Shown: in pieces, positions 51,553 to 61,296 of the stretch
Position numbering within the stretch: the first letter of the stretch is position 1
Layout: each line of letters begins with the position of its first letter
Origin: Palsa-504 sp963739615
GTDB taxonomy: Bacteria; Actinomycetota; Actinomycetes; Streptosporangiales; Streptosporangiaceae
Assembly: GCA_963739615.1 (NCBI GenBank)
Contig: CAVUBD010000015.1
Location: 186,001-250,000, forward strand
Reading direction: 5' to 3'
Length of the DNA stretch: 64,000 bases
The notes under the pieces: model-generated
Database searches by the model: none
Seen by the model: only the letters and a program-made list of their open reading frames with translations
Told to the model about the DNA's origin: nothing
Position numbers and translations under genes: made by a program

Positions 51553-52325
51553 GAGCCTGCCCTGAGCGCGGACAGCAGCGGAATGGCCGCGATCTTCTCC
51601 TCGGTCAGGTCGTCCCAGCAGATGCCGGCGGCCGTCCGCGGCCCGTGCCGGGGACGGCAGTCGATGACTCGCTCGGGCGTGATGATGAAGTCCGCCAGCA
51701 CATCGTGGCCGGTCAGCGGGATCGCGTCGGCCGGGTAGACCTGGAGTTCGTGCACGGTGGTGACCGAGATGGTATGCGGTCCGATCAGGCCCGCCGTGGC
51801 GGCCAGCGCGAATTCCAGGTCGGCGAACCCGCCGCCCTTGCCCAGCCGGGCGCCGTCCTCGCCGACCGCGACACTGCCCATCACGACCAGGTCAACGGGG
51901 GAGAGGTCAGCCAGCGTGACCCGCCGGGCCGAACGGGTCGCCCCCTTGATCGAGGACGCCGCGCGGGGCGGCTCGCTCAGGTGAGCGGGATCCAGCGCGA
52001 AGAACGGCTCCGGCTCCGCCAGCCGCGGCACCGCCATGTACACGGTCTTGCCGGCTTCAAGGGCGCGCTGCCGCACCGGCCACTGCGCGGAGTCCGGGTT
52101 GGCCTTGATGGTGCCGGCCGCCTGCCAGGCAGGCGTGGCGCGGAGCCGATCGGCGGCGGCCTCGGCGCCGGTGAAGTTCGGGATGCGCCCGGCGGCACCG
52201 GGGAACCGGGCGACCCTGGCCGCGCGCATCGCGGACCAGACCTCCTCACGCAACGCTGCCTTGGCGGCCAGCACGTCGGCCGGCCCCCCGGCATCACGAT
52301 CATGACGCGGCGCGAGACGAGGCAT
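51549..52325 (-). CDS. 5-formyltetrahydrofolate cyclo-ligase family protein
   Basis: Start ATG 52325; 258 residues. AAKAALREEVWSAMRAARVA and FPGAAGRIPNFTGAEAAADR are N-terminal features. VYMAVPRLAEPEPFFALDP, VAVGEDGARLGKGGGFADLE and TISVTTVHELQVYPADAIPL are the typical segments, including the phosphate/ATP-binding K-G-x-G-x-x-D motif. The family converts 5-formyl-THF to methenyl-THF with ATP. The protein is longer at the N-terminus than the common 190-residue enzymes, as in MTHFSD-like members. It is coupled by 4 nt to the alcohol dehydrogenase. Confidence 0.85.
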   Translation of the reverse strand: MPRLAPRHDRDAGGPADVLAAKAALREEVWSAMRAARVARFPGAAGRIPNFTGAEAAADRLRATPAWQAAGTIKANPDSAQWPVRQRALEAGKTVYMAVPRLAEPEPFFALDPAHLSEPPRAASSIKGATRSARRVTLADLSPVDLVVMGSVAVGEDGARLGKGGGFADLEFALAATAGLIGPHTISVTTVHELQVYPADAIPLTGHDVLADFIITPERVIDCRPRHGPRTAAGICWDDLTEEKIAAIPLLSALRAGS

Positions 52326-52522
52326 GCGCCCATCCTGCCCCAAGGTCACAGGCATTATTCCGAACGGTCCGTCCTGCGTGCCCCGCCCCACCTGCGTGCC
52401 GCCCGTCGAAGTCGCACCCGCCCCCCTCGCGCGTCCCTCCTGCCAACCCGCGTCCCTCCAGGCTCAGCGGCCGTGCCCGGCCGCGGTCCTGCGCATGCGA
52501 TGCCACTCCCGGGTGGCTACCA

Positions 52523-52897
52523 GTGCCATCACCACGGCGACCAGCAGCCCCCGATGCCGCGGCCGCCCCTCCCTCCCCGATCCCTACCTTCACCGAGCAG
52601 GACGCCGGGGATGACCCGTCGGCCGGGCCGGTCACGATCGCCCCCATCAGCGGTCGTTGCCGCTCCAGCTACGGCTCGGTCTGGAAATTCGTGCTCACGC
52701 ACCCGACCTTCTTGCTCCATATCGTCGTGGCCACGATAGCCCTTGTCGCGGCAGCCATACTGCTAGCTGGGTCTATCCGAAGCCGTCGCTGGCCATGGAT
52801 TATCGTGGCGGTTACAGGCCTGGCTTTCCTCTTGCTGGCTTTCGTATCTGGCGAGAAATATGTCGGTGGCTCTGCGTCGTTACCCGATACGGGTTAG
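52523..52897 (+). pseudogene. Membrane protein remnant with two transmembrane segments
   Basis: After a proline-rich lead without a convincing start, the frame gives YGSVWKFVLTHPTFLLHIVV-type text: a first hydrophobic span (FLLHIVVATIALVAAAILLAG) is followed by SIRSRRWPW and a second span (IIVAVTGLAFLLLAFVSG), ending EKYVGGSASLPDTG. The pattern suggests a fragment of a four-helix membrane protein. Codon use is less GC-rich than the neighbours. Either a short protein or a stump; the upstream 200 bp have no start or ribosome site of quality. Confidence 0.4.
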
Positions 52898-53503
52898 GAC
52901 CCCGCTCCGCTCTCCGGCCTGCAAAATCCACGCTCAGGCCTGCCAGGCAAGCCCCGTGCGGGTGCCGGTCGTTATCGTGTGTTATGTCCCCCCGATAGAG
53001 GGCATGATGTCACGCAAAGATCTGAAATCGGCTGCGGTCCGCCTCGCAAAATAGCAACGTGAAACTCCGTGACATCGCCGTCGCCATCGTGACCAGCACT
53101 ACCGGTGAGCCTCCGCAGCCGCCGCCCCTGTTCGAGGAACGGTAGCCGCCGGCAGGCCAGGCCGCCGTAACCGCAGGCAGGCCAGGCCGCCGTAACCCGG
53201 CAGTTGGTCAGGCGCCGCCGCCGCCGTCGCTTTCAGCCTTCGCGGTGGTGGCTCGGCCGGCATCGTAACCAGGGCTACCTGGCCGATCCACAGCACCGGA
53301 CAGTGCTCACCAGACACGTATCACCACCATCTGTTCATGTTGAAAGACAGCGGGGCCGCGTCCCTGGACCCTGAAGGCGGCTGCCAGCGAGTCTGGCCGC
53401 GCACGCGACATTATGTACGCGCGCGCCGGTGCGACGCAAGGCGGCGCCGCGCGCGTCCGGCCCGGCGAGATAACGCCCCGCGCGTCCAGCTGAGCGGCCC
53501 TGA
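52898..53503. other. Intergenic debris with a 21-bp direct repeat
   Basis: No intact gene is seen. 53152-53172 and 53177-53197 are identical 21-mers (GCAGGCCAGGCCGCCGTAACC) separated by GCAG. On the minus strand 53252-53317 reads EHCPVLWIGQVALVTMPAE, which could be the start of a STAS (anti-sigma antagonist) domain. A short plus-strand frame near 53060-53145 ends TTGEPPQPPPLFEER. All look like leftover gene ends. Confidence 0.4.
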
Positions 53504-54985
53504 TCAGACCAGCGACCGCAGCGTCGCTCGTGCCCCGCGCTCGTGCAGCGAGTCCAGCGCGGACAGGTAGGCGGTGACGAAACGCTTGTCGTCCGCCAGG
53601 TCCCCGAACACGTCACGGTTGGCGATGAACGCGCCGGGTTCGGCGCACTCACGCCGGGCGAGCGGGGTGAGGCTGTCCGCGAGCCGGTCGACCACCTCGA
53701 TCGGCTCGCCGCGCTCATCGACACCCTCGGCGTAGCGTGCCCAGCTCGCCACTACCGCGGCCGACCGCCTGATCTCGCCGCCGACCGCGAGCTGCTCACG
53801 GATCACCGGCAGGAGCCACTTCGGGATCCGGTCCGAGCTCTGCGCGCACAGCCGCGCAACGGTGTCGCGGACCTGCGGGTTGGAGAAACGCTCGATCAGC
53901 GTGTGCTTGTACCCATCGAGATCCACCCCAGGAACGGGCGGCAGGGTCGGAGTGGCCTCGGCGTCCATGTAACCGAGGAGGAAAGCCCGGAACAAGGGAT
54001 CCTGGGCGGCCTCGTGGACCAGCCGGTAGCCGGACAGGTAGGCGAAGTAGCACAGGGCCTGATGGCTACCGTTGAGCAGCCTCAGCTTCATCAGCTCGTA
54101 GGGCTCTACCTGGTCGACGAGCTGCACACCGACCTTCTCATACGGTGGCCGTCCGGCCGTGAAGGCATCCTCGAGCACCCACTGCGTGTAGGGCTCGCAG
54201 ACGACCGGCCACAGGTCGTCGATCCCGAACCGCTCCCGGACCTCGGCGCGGTCCTCGTCGGTGGTCACCGGAGTGATGCGGTCGACCATCGAGGTGGGAA
54301 AGCGTGCCTCGCGTTCCACCCAGTCGCCCAGTTCCGGATCCCGCAGCCGGGCGAAGGCGGTGAAAACCTTCCTGGACAGGTGACCGTTGCCCTGCAGGTT
54401 GTCGCAGGACATGATCGTGAACGGCGCCAGCCCGAGTATGCGGCGGCGCCGCAGCGCCTCGGTGATCAGGCCGAACGTGGTCCGCGGAACCGCGCCGGGT
54501 TCCAGATCGCGGATCACGTCCGGGTTGGCCGCGTCGAACTCGCCGGTGACGTCACTGATGTTGTACCCGCCCTCGGTGACCGTCAGCGACACGATCCGGG
54601 TCGAGGGCGCGGCCATCTTCTCGATGACCGCCTCCGGATCGTCGGGCGCGAACAGGTACTCCACGATCGATCCGATCACCCGCGGCTCGTACGTCCCGTC
54701 GGCGTGCTTGAGCACTAGCGTGTAGAGGCCGTCCTGGGCGTCCAGCGCACGCTTCATCGTCCGGTCGGCCGCCATCACCCCGACGCCGCAGATGCCGTAG
54801 TCAGGCGCCGCGCCGTGGTTCAGCAGCCGGTCGTGGTACATCGCCTGGTGCGCACGGTGGAAACCGCCGACGCCGAAGTGGACGACACCTGGCGTGACCA
54901 GGTTCCGGTCATAGGCAGGCACCGGCACTTGGCCACCCAGGTACGCGAGCGTCCGCGCGTTGAGCGGTTGCGGCTTAACCCGCAA
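53504..54985 (-). CDS. Mannitol/polyol dehydrogenase (long-chain MDH family)
   Basis: A 493-residue NAD-dependent polyol dehydrogenase. TPGVVHFGVGGFHRAHQAMY is the N-terminal nucleotide-binding motif, VTEGGYNISDVTGEFD follows, and KLRLLNGSHQALCYFAYLSG holds the catalytic Lys and Asn/His. It oxidises mannitol, arabitol or sorbitol to the ketose. The first codon is probably TTG 54985, inside the last codons of the upstream ABC gene; no ATG/GTG lies nearby in frame. The ABC transporter that should feed it is decayed, and the divergent PfkB kinase could phosphorylate the resulting fructose. Confidence 0.9.
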   Translation of the reverse strand: MRVKPQPLNARTLAYLGGQVPVPAYDRNLVTPGVVHFGVGGFHRAHQAMYHDRLLNHGAAPDYGICGVGVMAADRTMKRALDAQDGLYTLVLKHADGTYEPRVIGSIVEYLFAPDDPEAVIEKMAAPSTRIVSLTVTEGGYNISDVTGEFDAANPDVIRDLEPGAVPRTTFGLITEALRRRRILGLAPFTIMSCDNLQGNGHLSRKVFTAFARLRDPELGDWVEREARFPTSMVDRITPVTTDEDRAEVRERFGIDDLWPVVCEPYTQWVLEDAFTAGRPPYEKVGVQLVDQVEPYELMKLRLLNGSHQALCYFAYLSGYRLVHEAAQDPLFRAFLLGYMDAEATPTLPPVPGVDLDGYKHTLIERFSNPQVRDTVARLCAQSSDRIPKWLLPVIREQLAVGGEIRRSAAVVASWARYAEGVDERGEPIEVVDRLADSLTPLARRECAEPGAFIANRDVFGDLADDKRFVTAYLSALDSLHERGARATLRSLV

Positions 54986-55453
54986 GGCGGGCTCCCGTCA
55001 CCGGATGGAACGCGAAGACGTCATCTGGCCGTACCCGGAATGTGACGTTCTGGCCAGGCGTCAGGCTCACCCGGCCTTCGGTGCGGGCCACCACCTGGTT
55101 CCCGCTCCCGGCCAGGCGGACGTGCAGCAGGGCGTCGGCCCCGAGCTCTTCGATCAGGATCACCTCGCCGGCCAGGTCTCCCGAACTGTCCGCCACGTGC
55201 AGGTGCTCTGGCCGTATGCCGATGACGAGTTCACTGAGGCCGGCCTGCCCGGCCGCCGTGCGGACCGCGGACGGGAGCGGGAACGTGGTCCCCGCCAGCC
55301 GGGTGCTCCCTCGGTAAGCGGGACCGTCTGCAGGTTCATCGCGGGCGACCCGATGAACCCGGCGACGAACTGGTTCACCGGGTTGTCGTATAGCTGGCGC
55401 GGCGTGTCGCACTGCTGCAGCTTCCCTCCGCCCGGTACGTTCACTCGCTTCAC
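54975..55453 (-). pseudogene. Sugar/polyol ABC-transporter ATPase, C-terminal stump, one frameshift
   Basis: GTG 55453 overlaps the preceding stop (GTGA), then GGGKLQQCDTPRQLYDNPVN and QFVAGFIGSPAMNLQTVPLT are the end of a MalK/UgpC-type ATPase. At about 55308 one base is missing; the next frame gives STRLAGTTFPLPSAV and the regulatory TOBE domain (LVIGIRPEHLHVADSSGD.. FRVRPDDVFAFHPVTGARLAG) to TAA 54975. About 220 N-terminal residues with Walker A, Q-loop, signature and Walker B are deleted. Confidence 0.8.
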
Positions 55454-55640
55454 TTGATGGCTCCCATCGACAGGCCGCGGACCGGCGAGCGCCGGGCTAT
55501 CCAGCCCACCAGAATCACCGGCACCGACGCAACCGTGGCCGCCGCCGACAGGTGCGCGATGTACAGCCCTTCCTGGGGGACGGAACTGATCAGGAACATC
55601 GGCATGTTCATGGCCTGGTCACGCACGCGAGTCTCGCCCG
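55450..55640 (-). pseudogene. Sugar/polyol ABC-transporter permease (MalG-type), C-terminal stump
   Basis: QAMNMPMFLISSVPQEGLYI, AHLSAAATVASVPVILVGWI and ARRSPVRGLSMGAIK form the last two membrane stretches and the typical ending of MalG-type permeases. The stop overlaps the ATPase stump start, so the operon order permease-ATPase-dehydrogenase is preserved although both transporter genes are truncated. Upstream of about 55640 the frame is unrelated. Confidence 0.75.
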
Positions 55641-55689
55641 AGCCCTGCTCAACGTGGACGACCAGCGCGACCGTGGACCCTAACGGGCC

Positions 55690-55890
55690 GCTATCAGGCG
55701 GTACCGCGAACCGCGGGCTGGTCGTCCGCGTCTGGCACACCGTGCTCAGGCCCACCGCGCCCTGCTGGCGGGCCACCCACGCGCTGCTCGCTCACCTGTC
55801 CGCCGTCGGCTTCGACGGCGCCCCCCGTGTCCTGGGGGTCGGCCTCGCCACCGAGACGCTGACCTATATGGCGGGCCCGATGACCCATGT
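55690..55890 (+). pseudogene. Aminoglycoside-phosphotransferase-like kinase, N-terminal fragment
   Basis: LSGGTANRGLVVRVWHTVLR, PTAPCWRATHALLAHLSAVG and FDGAPRVLGVGLATETLTYM read like the N-terminal lobe of APH/ChoK-type kinases, which usually have VVRVGDTVRRP in this place. The catalytic lobe is missing, and the frame then runs into the promoter region of the PfkB gene. Confidence 0.6.
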
Positions 55891-55956
55891 ACACCGAACG
55901 GGTGATCACCGTAAGCTGTGTGGCCGTGCGCAAATGTTCCCCCGCCAGGCCAGCCA

Positions 55957-56946
55957 GTGACTGACCAGGGCCAGCGCCGGATAACCGTCGCGGGCGAGGC
56001 CCTGATCGACCTGATCATGGATCCGGATGGCCGCCTTGATCCCAGGCCCGGGGGCGGCCCGTTCAACGTCGCCCGCGCCGTCGCCCGGCTCGGCCAGCCC
56101 GCGGCCTTCCTCGGCCGGCTGTCGCAGGACCGGTTCGGGCGGATGATGCGGGAGGACCTGGACTGCCACGGTGTCCTCGTCCCGCTCGAGTCCGCCGACG
56201 CGCCCACCACGCTGGCGGTCGTGGACGTCGACGCGGCCGGCGTCCCCGGCTACCGCTTCTACCTGACCGGCACGGCGGCGGCGGCGATCGAACCCGGGCA
56301 GGCCAGCCTGCCCCCGGACACCACGGCCCTGCACGTCGGCACCCTGGGCCTGGTCATGGAGCCGATCGCGACCAGCCTGGACCAACTGGTGACCTCGCTG
56401 CCCGGGGACATCACGCTGATGCTCGACCCGAACTGCCGTCCCAGCGTGATCGCGTCACGGCGGGCCTACCTGGACCGGCTGGATGGCATCGTGCGCCGGG
56501 CGGACCTGGTCAAGATGAGCACCGAGGACCTGGCCTACCTGTATCCCGGCGACGCCGCCGCTCACGCCGCCGCGGACCTGCTCGGCCGGGGCCCCGCGTG
56601 CGTGGTGATCACCGACGGCGCGGCGCCCGTGCGCGCCTTCACTCGGGGTCACGAGGGCGGAGGTCAGGAGATCCGCGTCGAGGTCCCGCCCGCTGAGGTC
56701 GCGGACACGGTGGGGGCCGGTGACGCGTTCGGCGGCGCCTTCCTCACCTGGTGGGTGGGCAACGGGCTCGGCCGGGCCGACCTGGGCGAACCGTCGGCCG
56801 TGCGCAGCGCGATGCAGGCGGCGGTCTGGGCCTCGGTGGTCACCTGCACGCGCCGCGGCGCCGAACCGCCCTGGGCGTACGAGCTAGCCGGCCATGAAGG
56901 CTGGCGCTGGCTGACCCCTAACCCCGCAGCAGGATGCCGCGGATGA
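55957..56946 (+). CDS. PfkB-family carbohydrate kinase
   Basis: A 329-residue ribokinase-fold protein with GTG 55957. ITVAGEALIDLIMDPDGRLD, RPGGGPFNVARAVARLGQPA with the substrate-binding Gly-Gly, FLGRLSQDRFGRMM, then VADTVGAGDAFGGAFLTWW with the catalytic Asp, are the family signatures. It is probably a fructokinase acting after the mannitol dehydrogenase on the other strand; the exact sugar is inferred from context. Its 3' end overlaps the convergent DUF664 gene by 29 bp. Confidence 0.88.
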   Translation: MTDQGQRRITVAGEALIDLIMDPDGRLDPRPGGGPFNVARAVARLGQPAAFLGRLSQDRFGRMMREDLDCHGVLVPLESADAPTTLAVVDVDAAGVPGYRFYLTGTAAAAIEPGQASLPPDTTALHVGTLGLVMEPIATSLDQLVTSLPGDITLMLDPNCRPSVIASRRAYLDRLDGIVRRADLVKMSTEDLAYLYPGDAAAHAAADLLGRGPACVVITDGAAPVRAFTRGHEGGGQEIRVEVPPAEVADTVGAGDAFGGAFLTWWVGNGLGRADLGEPSAVRSAMQAAVWASVVTCTRRGAEPPWAYELAGHEGWRWLTPNPAAGCRG

Positions 56947-57421
56947 ACGCCGCCTGACCCGCGTGCTGCAGGCCGTCGGAGATCACGCTGACCAGCCGCA
57001 CGCCCATCGTCACCGGCGGATCCCAGCCCTCGTCCACGACCCGGTCCAGGTCCTCGTCCGTGATGCCGCGGACCAGCCGGACGGCCTGCTCGTGCACCGC
57101 GTCCTGGTAGCCGGTGAGCAAATCGGCCGACGGCACCGTGACCTGGGCGACCTGCTCGGAGCTGTGCCCGTAGCCGATGTCGGACGGCTCGAACGGCAGC
57201 TCGAACCGCTTGCCGTACTCGGTCCAGACCTGCGGCACCCCGAACGCCCCGGCCAGGTGATCGTCCTGCACCCGGGTCAGATGCCAGCACAGCCAGGCGA
57301 TCGAGTTCGCGTCCCGGTCCAGCCGGGCGGCCAGCTGGCTGCCGGTCAGGCCCCGGACCGCCTCGTGCACCGTCTGCTGGATCCGGTCGAAGGCATCAGC
57401 CAGAAGTTCCGCGCTCGTCAT
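56918..57421 (-). CDS. DinB-superfamily protein (DUF664 type)
   Basis: A 167-residue four-helix bundle starting at ATG 57421. SAELLADAFDRIQQTVHEAV, NSIAWLCWHLTRVQDDHLAG with a metal-ligand His, and ISDGLQHAGQAAFIRGIL with the last His are the DinB/DUF664 pattern. In actinomycetes these proteins are often mycothiol-dependent transferases or isomerases. No ribosome site is evident and the mRNA may be leaderless. It overlaps the convergent PfkB gene at its 3' end. Confidence 0.85.
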   Translation of the reverse strand: MTSAELLADAFDRIQQTVHEAVRGLTGSQLAARLDRDANSIAWLCWHLTRVQDDHLAGAFGVPQVWTEYGKRFELPFEPSDIGYGHSSEQVAQVTVPSADLLTGYQDAVHEQAVRLVRGITDEDLDRVVDEGWDPPVTMGVRLVSVISDGLQHAGQAAFIRGILLRG

Positions 57422-57521
57422 AAGCAAAATTTATCCGAACGGTCCTCGGTAACACGCCCAGACACCTGCTCCGCCGCCCCGCATGGTCGCGGCTGACGGT
57501 GCTGCGAGGTACCGTTCCGAC

Positions 57522-59592
57522 GTGCCCCCCTCGATACCAGACGCTCCGATACCGAACGTCGGCCGTCTCCTGGCCGCCGCCGTCAGCGGTATCGGCGGCG
57601 CGGAACGGCCCGGTCAGGTCGCGATGGCCGAGGCGGTGCGGGATGCCATCGAGACCGGCGAGCACCTGGCCGTCCAGGCCGGCACCGGCACCGGAAAGTC
57701 GCTGGCCTACCTGGTCCCGGCCGTCCGGCACGCGATGACGACGGGCAGCACGGTCGTGGTCGCCACGGCCACCATCGCGCTGCAGCGCCAGCTGATCGAC
57801 CGTGACCTGCCCCGGCTGGCCGCGGCGCTGGCGCCGATGCTCGGCCGCGAGCCGACGTTCGCCATCTTGAAGGGCAGGCGCAACTACCTGTGCCTGCACC
57901 GGCAGCGCGGCGGCGTGGCGGAGGACCCGCAGGACGCGCTGTTCGACCCCGTCGATGCAGGGCCCGCCTCGCCGCTGGGCCGTCAGGTCAAGCGGCTGCA
58001 CGAGTGGGCCGAGCAGACGGCGTCCGGCGACCGGGACGAGCTGGTGCCCGGCGTGCCCGAGGCGGCCTGGCGTCAGGTCTCGGTCAGCGCGCAGGAATGC
58101 ATCGGCGCGCAGCGCTGCCCGTTCGGCTCGCGGTGCTTCGCCGAGAAGGCCCGGGACGTGGCGGCGGAGGCGGACATCGTGGTGACCAACCACGCGCTGC
58201 TCGCGATCGACGCCACCTCCGACATCGACGTCCTGCCCGAGCACGACGTGGTGATCATCGATGAGGCGCACGACCTGGTGGACCGGGTCACCTCGGCCAC
58301 CACGGGGGAGCTGTCAGGACCCGCGGTGGACGCCGCCGCCCGCCGGGCCGGCCGCCTGACCGAATCCGCCGCCGCGGAAGGCAGCGCGACGGCCGTGGCC
58401 GACGGGCTGCGCCATGCGGCGGGCGCGCTCACGATCGATCTCGGTGACGCGCCCGCGGGCCGGATGGACCAGCTCTCCGACGCGCTGGCCGCCACGCTGA
58501 CCTCGGTCAAGGACGCGGCCGGCGCGTGCGCGGACGCGGTCCGGGCCAGCGCGTCCGGCCAGGAGGAAGATCCGGCCCGGCTGGCGGCGGCCCGGATGAC
58601 CCTGGCCTCGCTGGATGAGCTGCAGCGTGCCGCCAGCCGGATCCTGGACTCGTTCGGCCGGCCGATCAACGAGCGCGACGAGGTGGTCTGGCTCGACCGC
58701 CCGTTCGTCGCGGACGCCCGCCGGGCCCCCACGCTGCGGGTGGCGCCGCTCGAGGTCGGCCGGGTGCTGCGGACTCGCCTGTTCGGCGAGCGCACGGTGA
58801 CGCTCACCTCGGCCACCCTCGCCCTCGGCGGCTCATTCACGCCGCTGGCCATCCAGTGGGGTTTGGGTGCTGTCGTCCTCGGGGGGGACGACCCCCCCCA
58901 GACCCAGCCCCCCGGACCGCTCGCGTGGAAGGGGATCGACGTCGGCTCGCCGTTCGATCATCCGCGCAGCGGCATCTTGTACGTGGCCAGGCACCTGCCG
59001 CCACCGGGCCGGGAGCAGCTTCCCGAGGCGTACCTGACCGAGCTCGAGGAGCTGATCGACGCGGCGGGCGGGCGCACGCTGGGGCTGTTCTCGTCGATGC
59101 GGGCGGCCAAGGAAGCCGCCGGGGCGCTCCGCGAGCGGATCAAGCAGCCGCTGCTCTGCCAGGGCGACGATGCCACCGCCCAGCTGGTCAGGCAGTTCGC
59201 CGAGGACGAGCCGACCTGCCTGTTCGGCACCTTGTCGCTGTGGCAGGGCGTGGACGTGCCGGGTAACTCGCTGCAGCTGGTGGTCATCGACCGGATCCCG
59301 TTCCCGCGGCCCGACGACCCGCTGGCCTCGGCCCGCCAGCGCGCGGTGGCCGCGCGCGGCGGCAACGGGTTCATGACGGTCGCGGCGTCGCAGGCCGCGT
59401 TGCTGCTGGCCCAGGGGGCCTGCGCTGCTGCGGACGATGACCGACCGCGGCGTGGTCGCCGTCCTCGATCCCCGGCTGATGACGGCCCGCTACGGGGACT
59501 TCCTCCGCGCGTCGCTGCCGCCGTTCTGGACCACTGCCGACCCCGCCCTGGTCCGCGCCGCCCTCCGCCGCCTAGCCGCTTCGTCGGTTTGA
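57522..59592 (+). pseudogene. DinG/XPD-type ATP-dependent helicase, one frameshift near the 3' end
   Basis: About 690 residues from GTG 57522. LAVQAGTGTGKSLAYLVPAV is motif I. Four cysteines (NYLCLHR, AQECIG, QRCPF, SRCFAE) can hold the [4Fe-4S] cluster. VVIIDEAHDLVDR is motif II. CLFGTLSLWQGVDVPGNSLQ and VVIDRIPFPRPDDPLAS are motifs V and VI. At about 59424 the frame slips; the next frame completes LLRTMTDRGVVAVLDPRLMT, ARYGDFLRASLPPFWTT and a stop at 59592. An insertion near 58865-58918 with a G7/C8 hairpin separates FTPLAIQWGL from WKGIDVGSPFD. DinG helicases unwind damaged or R-loop DNA. Confidence 0.85.
58881..58899. repeat. G7-ACGA-C8 hairpin inserted in helicase gene
   Basis: GGGGGGGACGACCCCCCCC forms a perfect stem of seven G-C pairs inside a coding sequence. 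The flanking codons add GAVVLGGDDPPQTQPPGP to a place where DinG proteins normally have only a short link, so it looks like an inserted palindromic element. Confidence 0.6.
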
Positions 59593-59725
59593 TCCCTTAC
59601 GGCCAGGTTACGGCCGCCCTGATACGGATGAAACGCTGGTTGCTTGGTAACATTTTGGGAACTACAGGCTTTGGGTATTCGTTGTGCCTGACGACTGATC
59701 GCCCAGTCGCGGCAGGAGGTCGCGC

Positions 59726-61291
59726 ATGCGGGAACGGCCGCGCACGGGAAAGCGGCATGTGCTCCGCTGGGTTGCCGTCGCGGCGGTCGTCATCGTCACC
59801 GCGGGAACGCTGACCGCGTACCTGAAGTACCGGGCCGTCTACGATAGCATCACGCGCGTCACGGTACCTGGGCAGGCGCTGGGTAACCGGCCGCCGGTGT
59901 ACAGCACCGACTCGGTGAACATCCTGGTGTACGGTTCGGACAGCCGCAAGGGCCTGACCCCGCATCAGCAGTACATCCTGCGCACCGGCCACGACCAGAC
60001 CGACAACACCGACACGATCATGCTCGTGCATATCTCCCCGGGCCGGCACGGCGTCACCGTGATGAGCATCCCGCGCGACACCATGGTGCCGGTGTACGAG
60101 TGCGACAGCGGGCCTGGCTACTCCGGACAGCAGGCTGACCCCAACGCCTCGGTACAGATCAACTCGCTGGTGCAGATAGGCGGGCCGACTTGCCTGTGGA
60201 AGACGGTCGAGCAGCAGACCGGCATCCGGATCGACCACTTCATCGGTATCGGCATGCTCGGCTTCGTCAAGGTCATGAACGACGTGGGCGGCGTGAACGT
60301 CTGCGTGCCCTTCAACGTGAACGACCCCGTGTCCGGCCTGGATCTGCGGTCGGGGGAGCAGCACATCACGGGCATTCAGGCGCTAGCCTTCTGGCGGACC
60401 CGTGAGGGCCTCGGAACGGGCTCTGACCTGGAGCGAATTCAGCGCGACCAGTTCATGTCCGCGCAGTTGGTGAAGGGCGTGCTTGCGGGCAACCTGCTGT
60501 CCAACCCGATCAGGCTGCTTTCTGTGATCACCGACGCCGCCGCCGCGATGACCACGGACAGCGGCATGACCGTGTTCCGACCTTGTGCAGATCGCGGCGA
60601 GCTTCCACAGCCTGTCGAGCAACAACGTTCAGTTCATCACGGTGCCGAACCAGCCGTGGACCGGCAACCCCAACCGGGTCCAGTTCGAGCAGCCGCAGGC
60701 CGGCCAGGTGTTCTCCGCCATCGCGCACGACATGACCGTGCCCAAGACCTCGCCCGCGCGGGTTCCCGCGTCCGGCGGCGCGCAGGTCCTCACCACCAGC
60801 CCGTCCAAGGTCAAGGTCGAGGTCCTTAACGGCTCGGGCGTCTTCGAGATCGCCAGCCAGGCGGCCGCCGGCCTGACCAGCCGGGGTTTCGACGTGACCG
60901 GCACCGGTGACGCCTCGAGCTTCGCTTACACCAAGTCGGTGATCGAGTACGCTTCCTCCGCCGACCTGGCCGCGGTGAACACGCTCAGCAAGGAGCTTGC
61001 TAACGTCACCGACCTGCAGGTCACCAGCCTCACGCCCGGAACCGTCGACCTCATCCTCGGCTCGGACTTCGCCTGGCGACGCCCGAGTCGCCCCAGTCAT
61101 CGCAGTCATCGCAGTCAGGCGCGGCCCAGACGTCGACGGCCTCAGCCCCCGCCTCCGCCAGCCCCCAAGCGCCGGCCACGGCCAGCCCGTCCGCCTCGGC
61201 CTCCGGCATCGCGAGCCTGGCCCAGTCCAACGGCGGCATCACGGCGGCCGCCGCCTGCGGCAGCGACAGCGCCGCCTTCGCCGGCCCCTGA
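59726..61291 (+). pseudogene. LytR-CpsA-Psr (LCP) family cell-wall ligase with LytR_C domain, two frameshifts
   Basis: ATG 59726 follows AGGAGG. A short basic lead and one transmembrane segment (VLRWVAVAAVVIVTAGTLTAY) come first. The LCP domain has NILVYGSDSRKGLTPH, QTDNTDTIMLVHISPGRHGV, VMSIPRDTMVPVY and ALAFWRTREGLGTGSDLERI with the catalytic Arg residues. A one-base slip at about 60574 leads to LVQIAASFHSLSSNNVQFIT and the LytR_C domain (VKVEVLNGSGVFEIASQAAA). Another at about 61069 leads to a Ser/Ala-rich tail and ITAAAACGSDSAAFAGP, stop 61291. LCP enzymes attach glycopolymers to peptidoglycan or arabinogalactan-like walls. Both slips leave the protein otherwise complete. Confidence 0.88.
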
Positions 61292-61296
61292 CCCGG

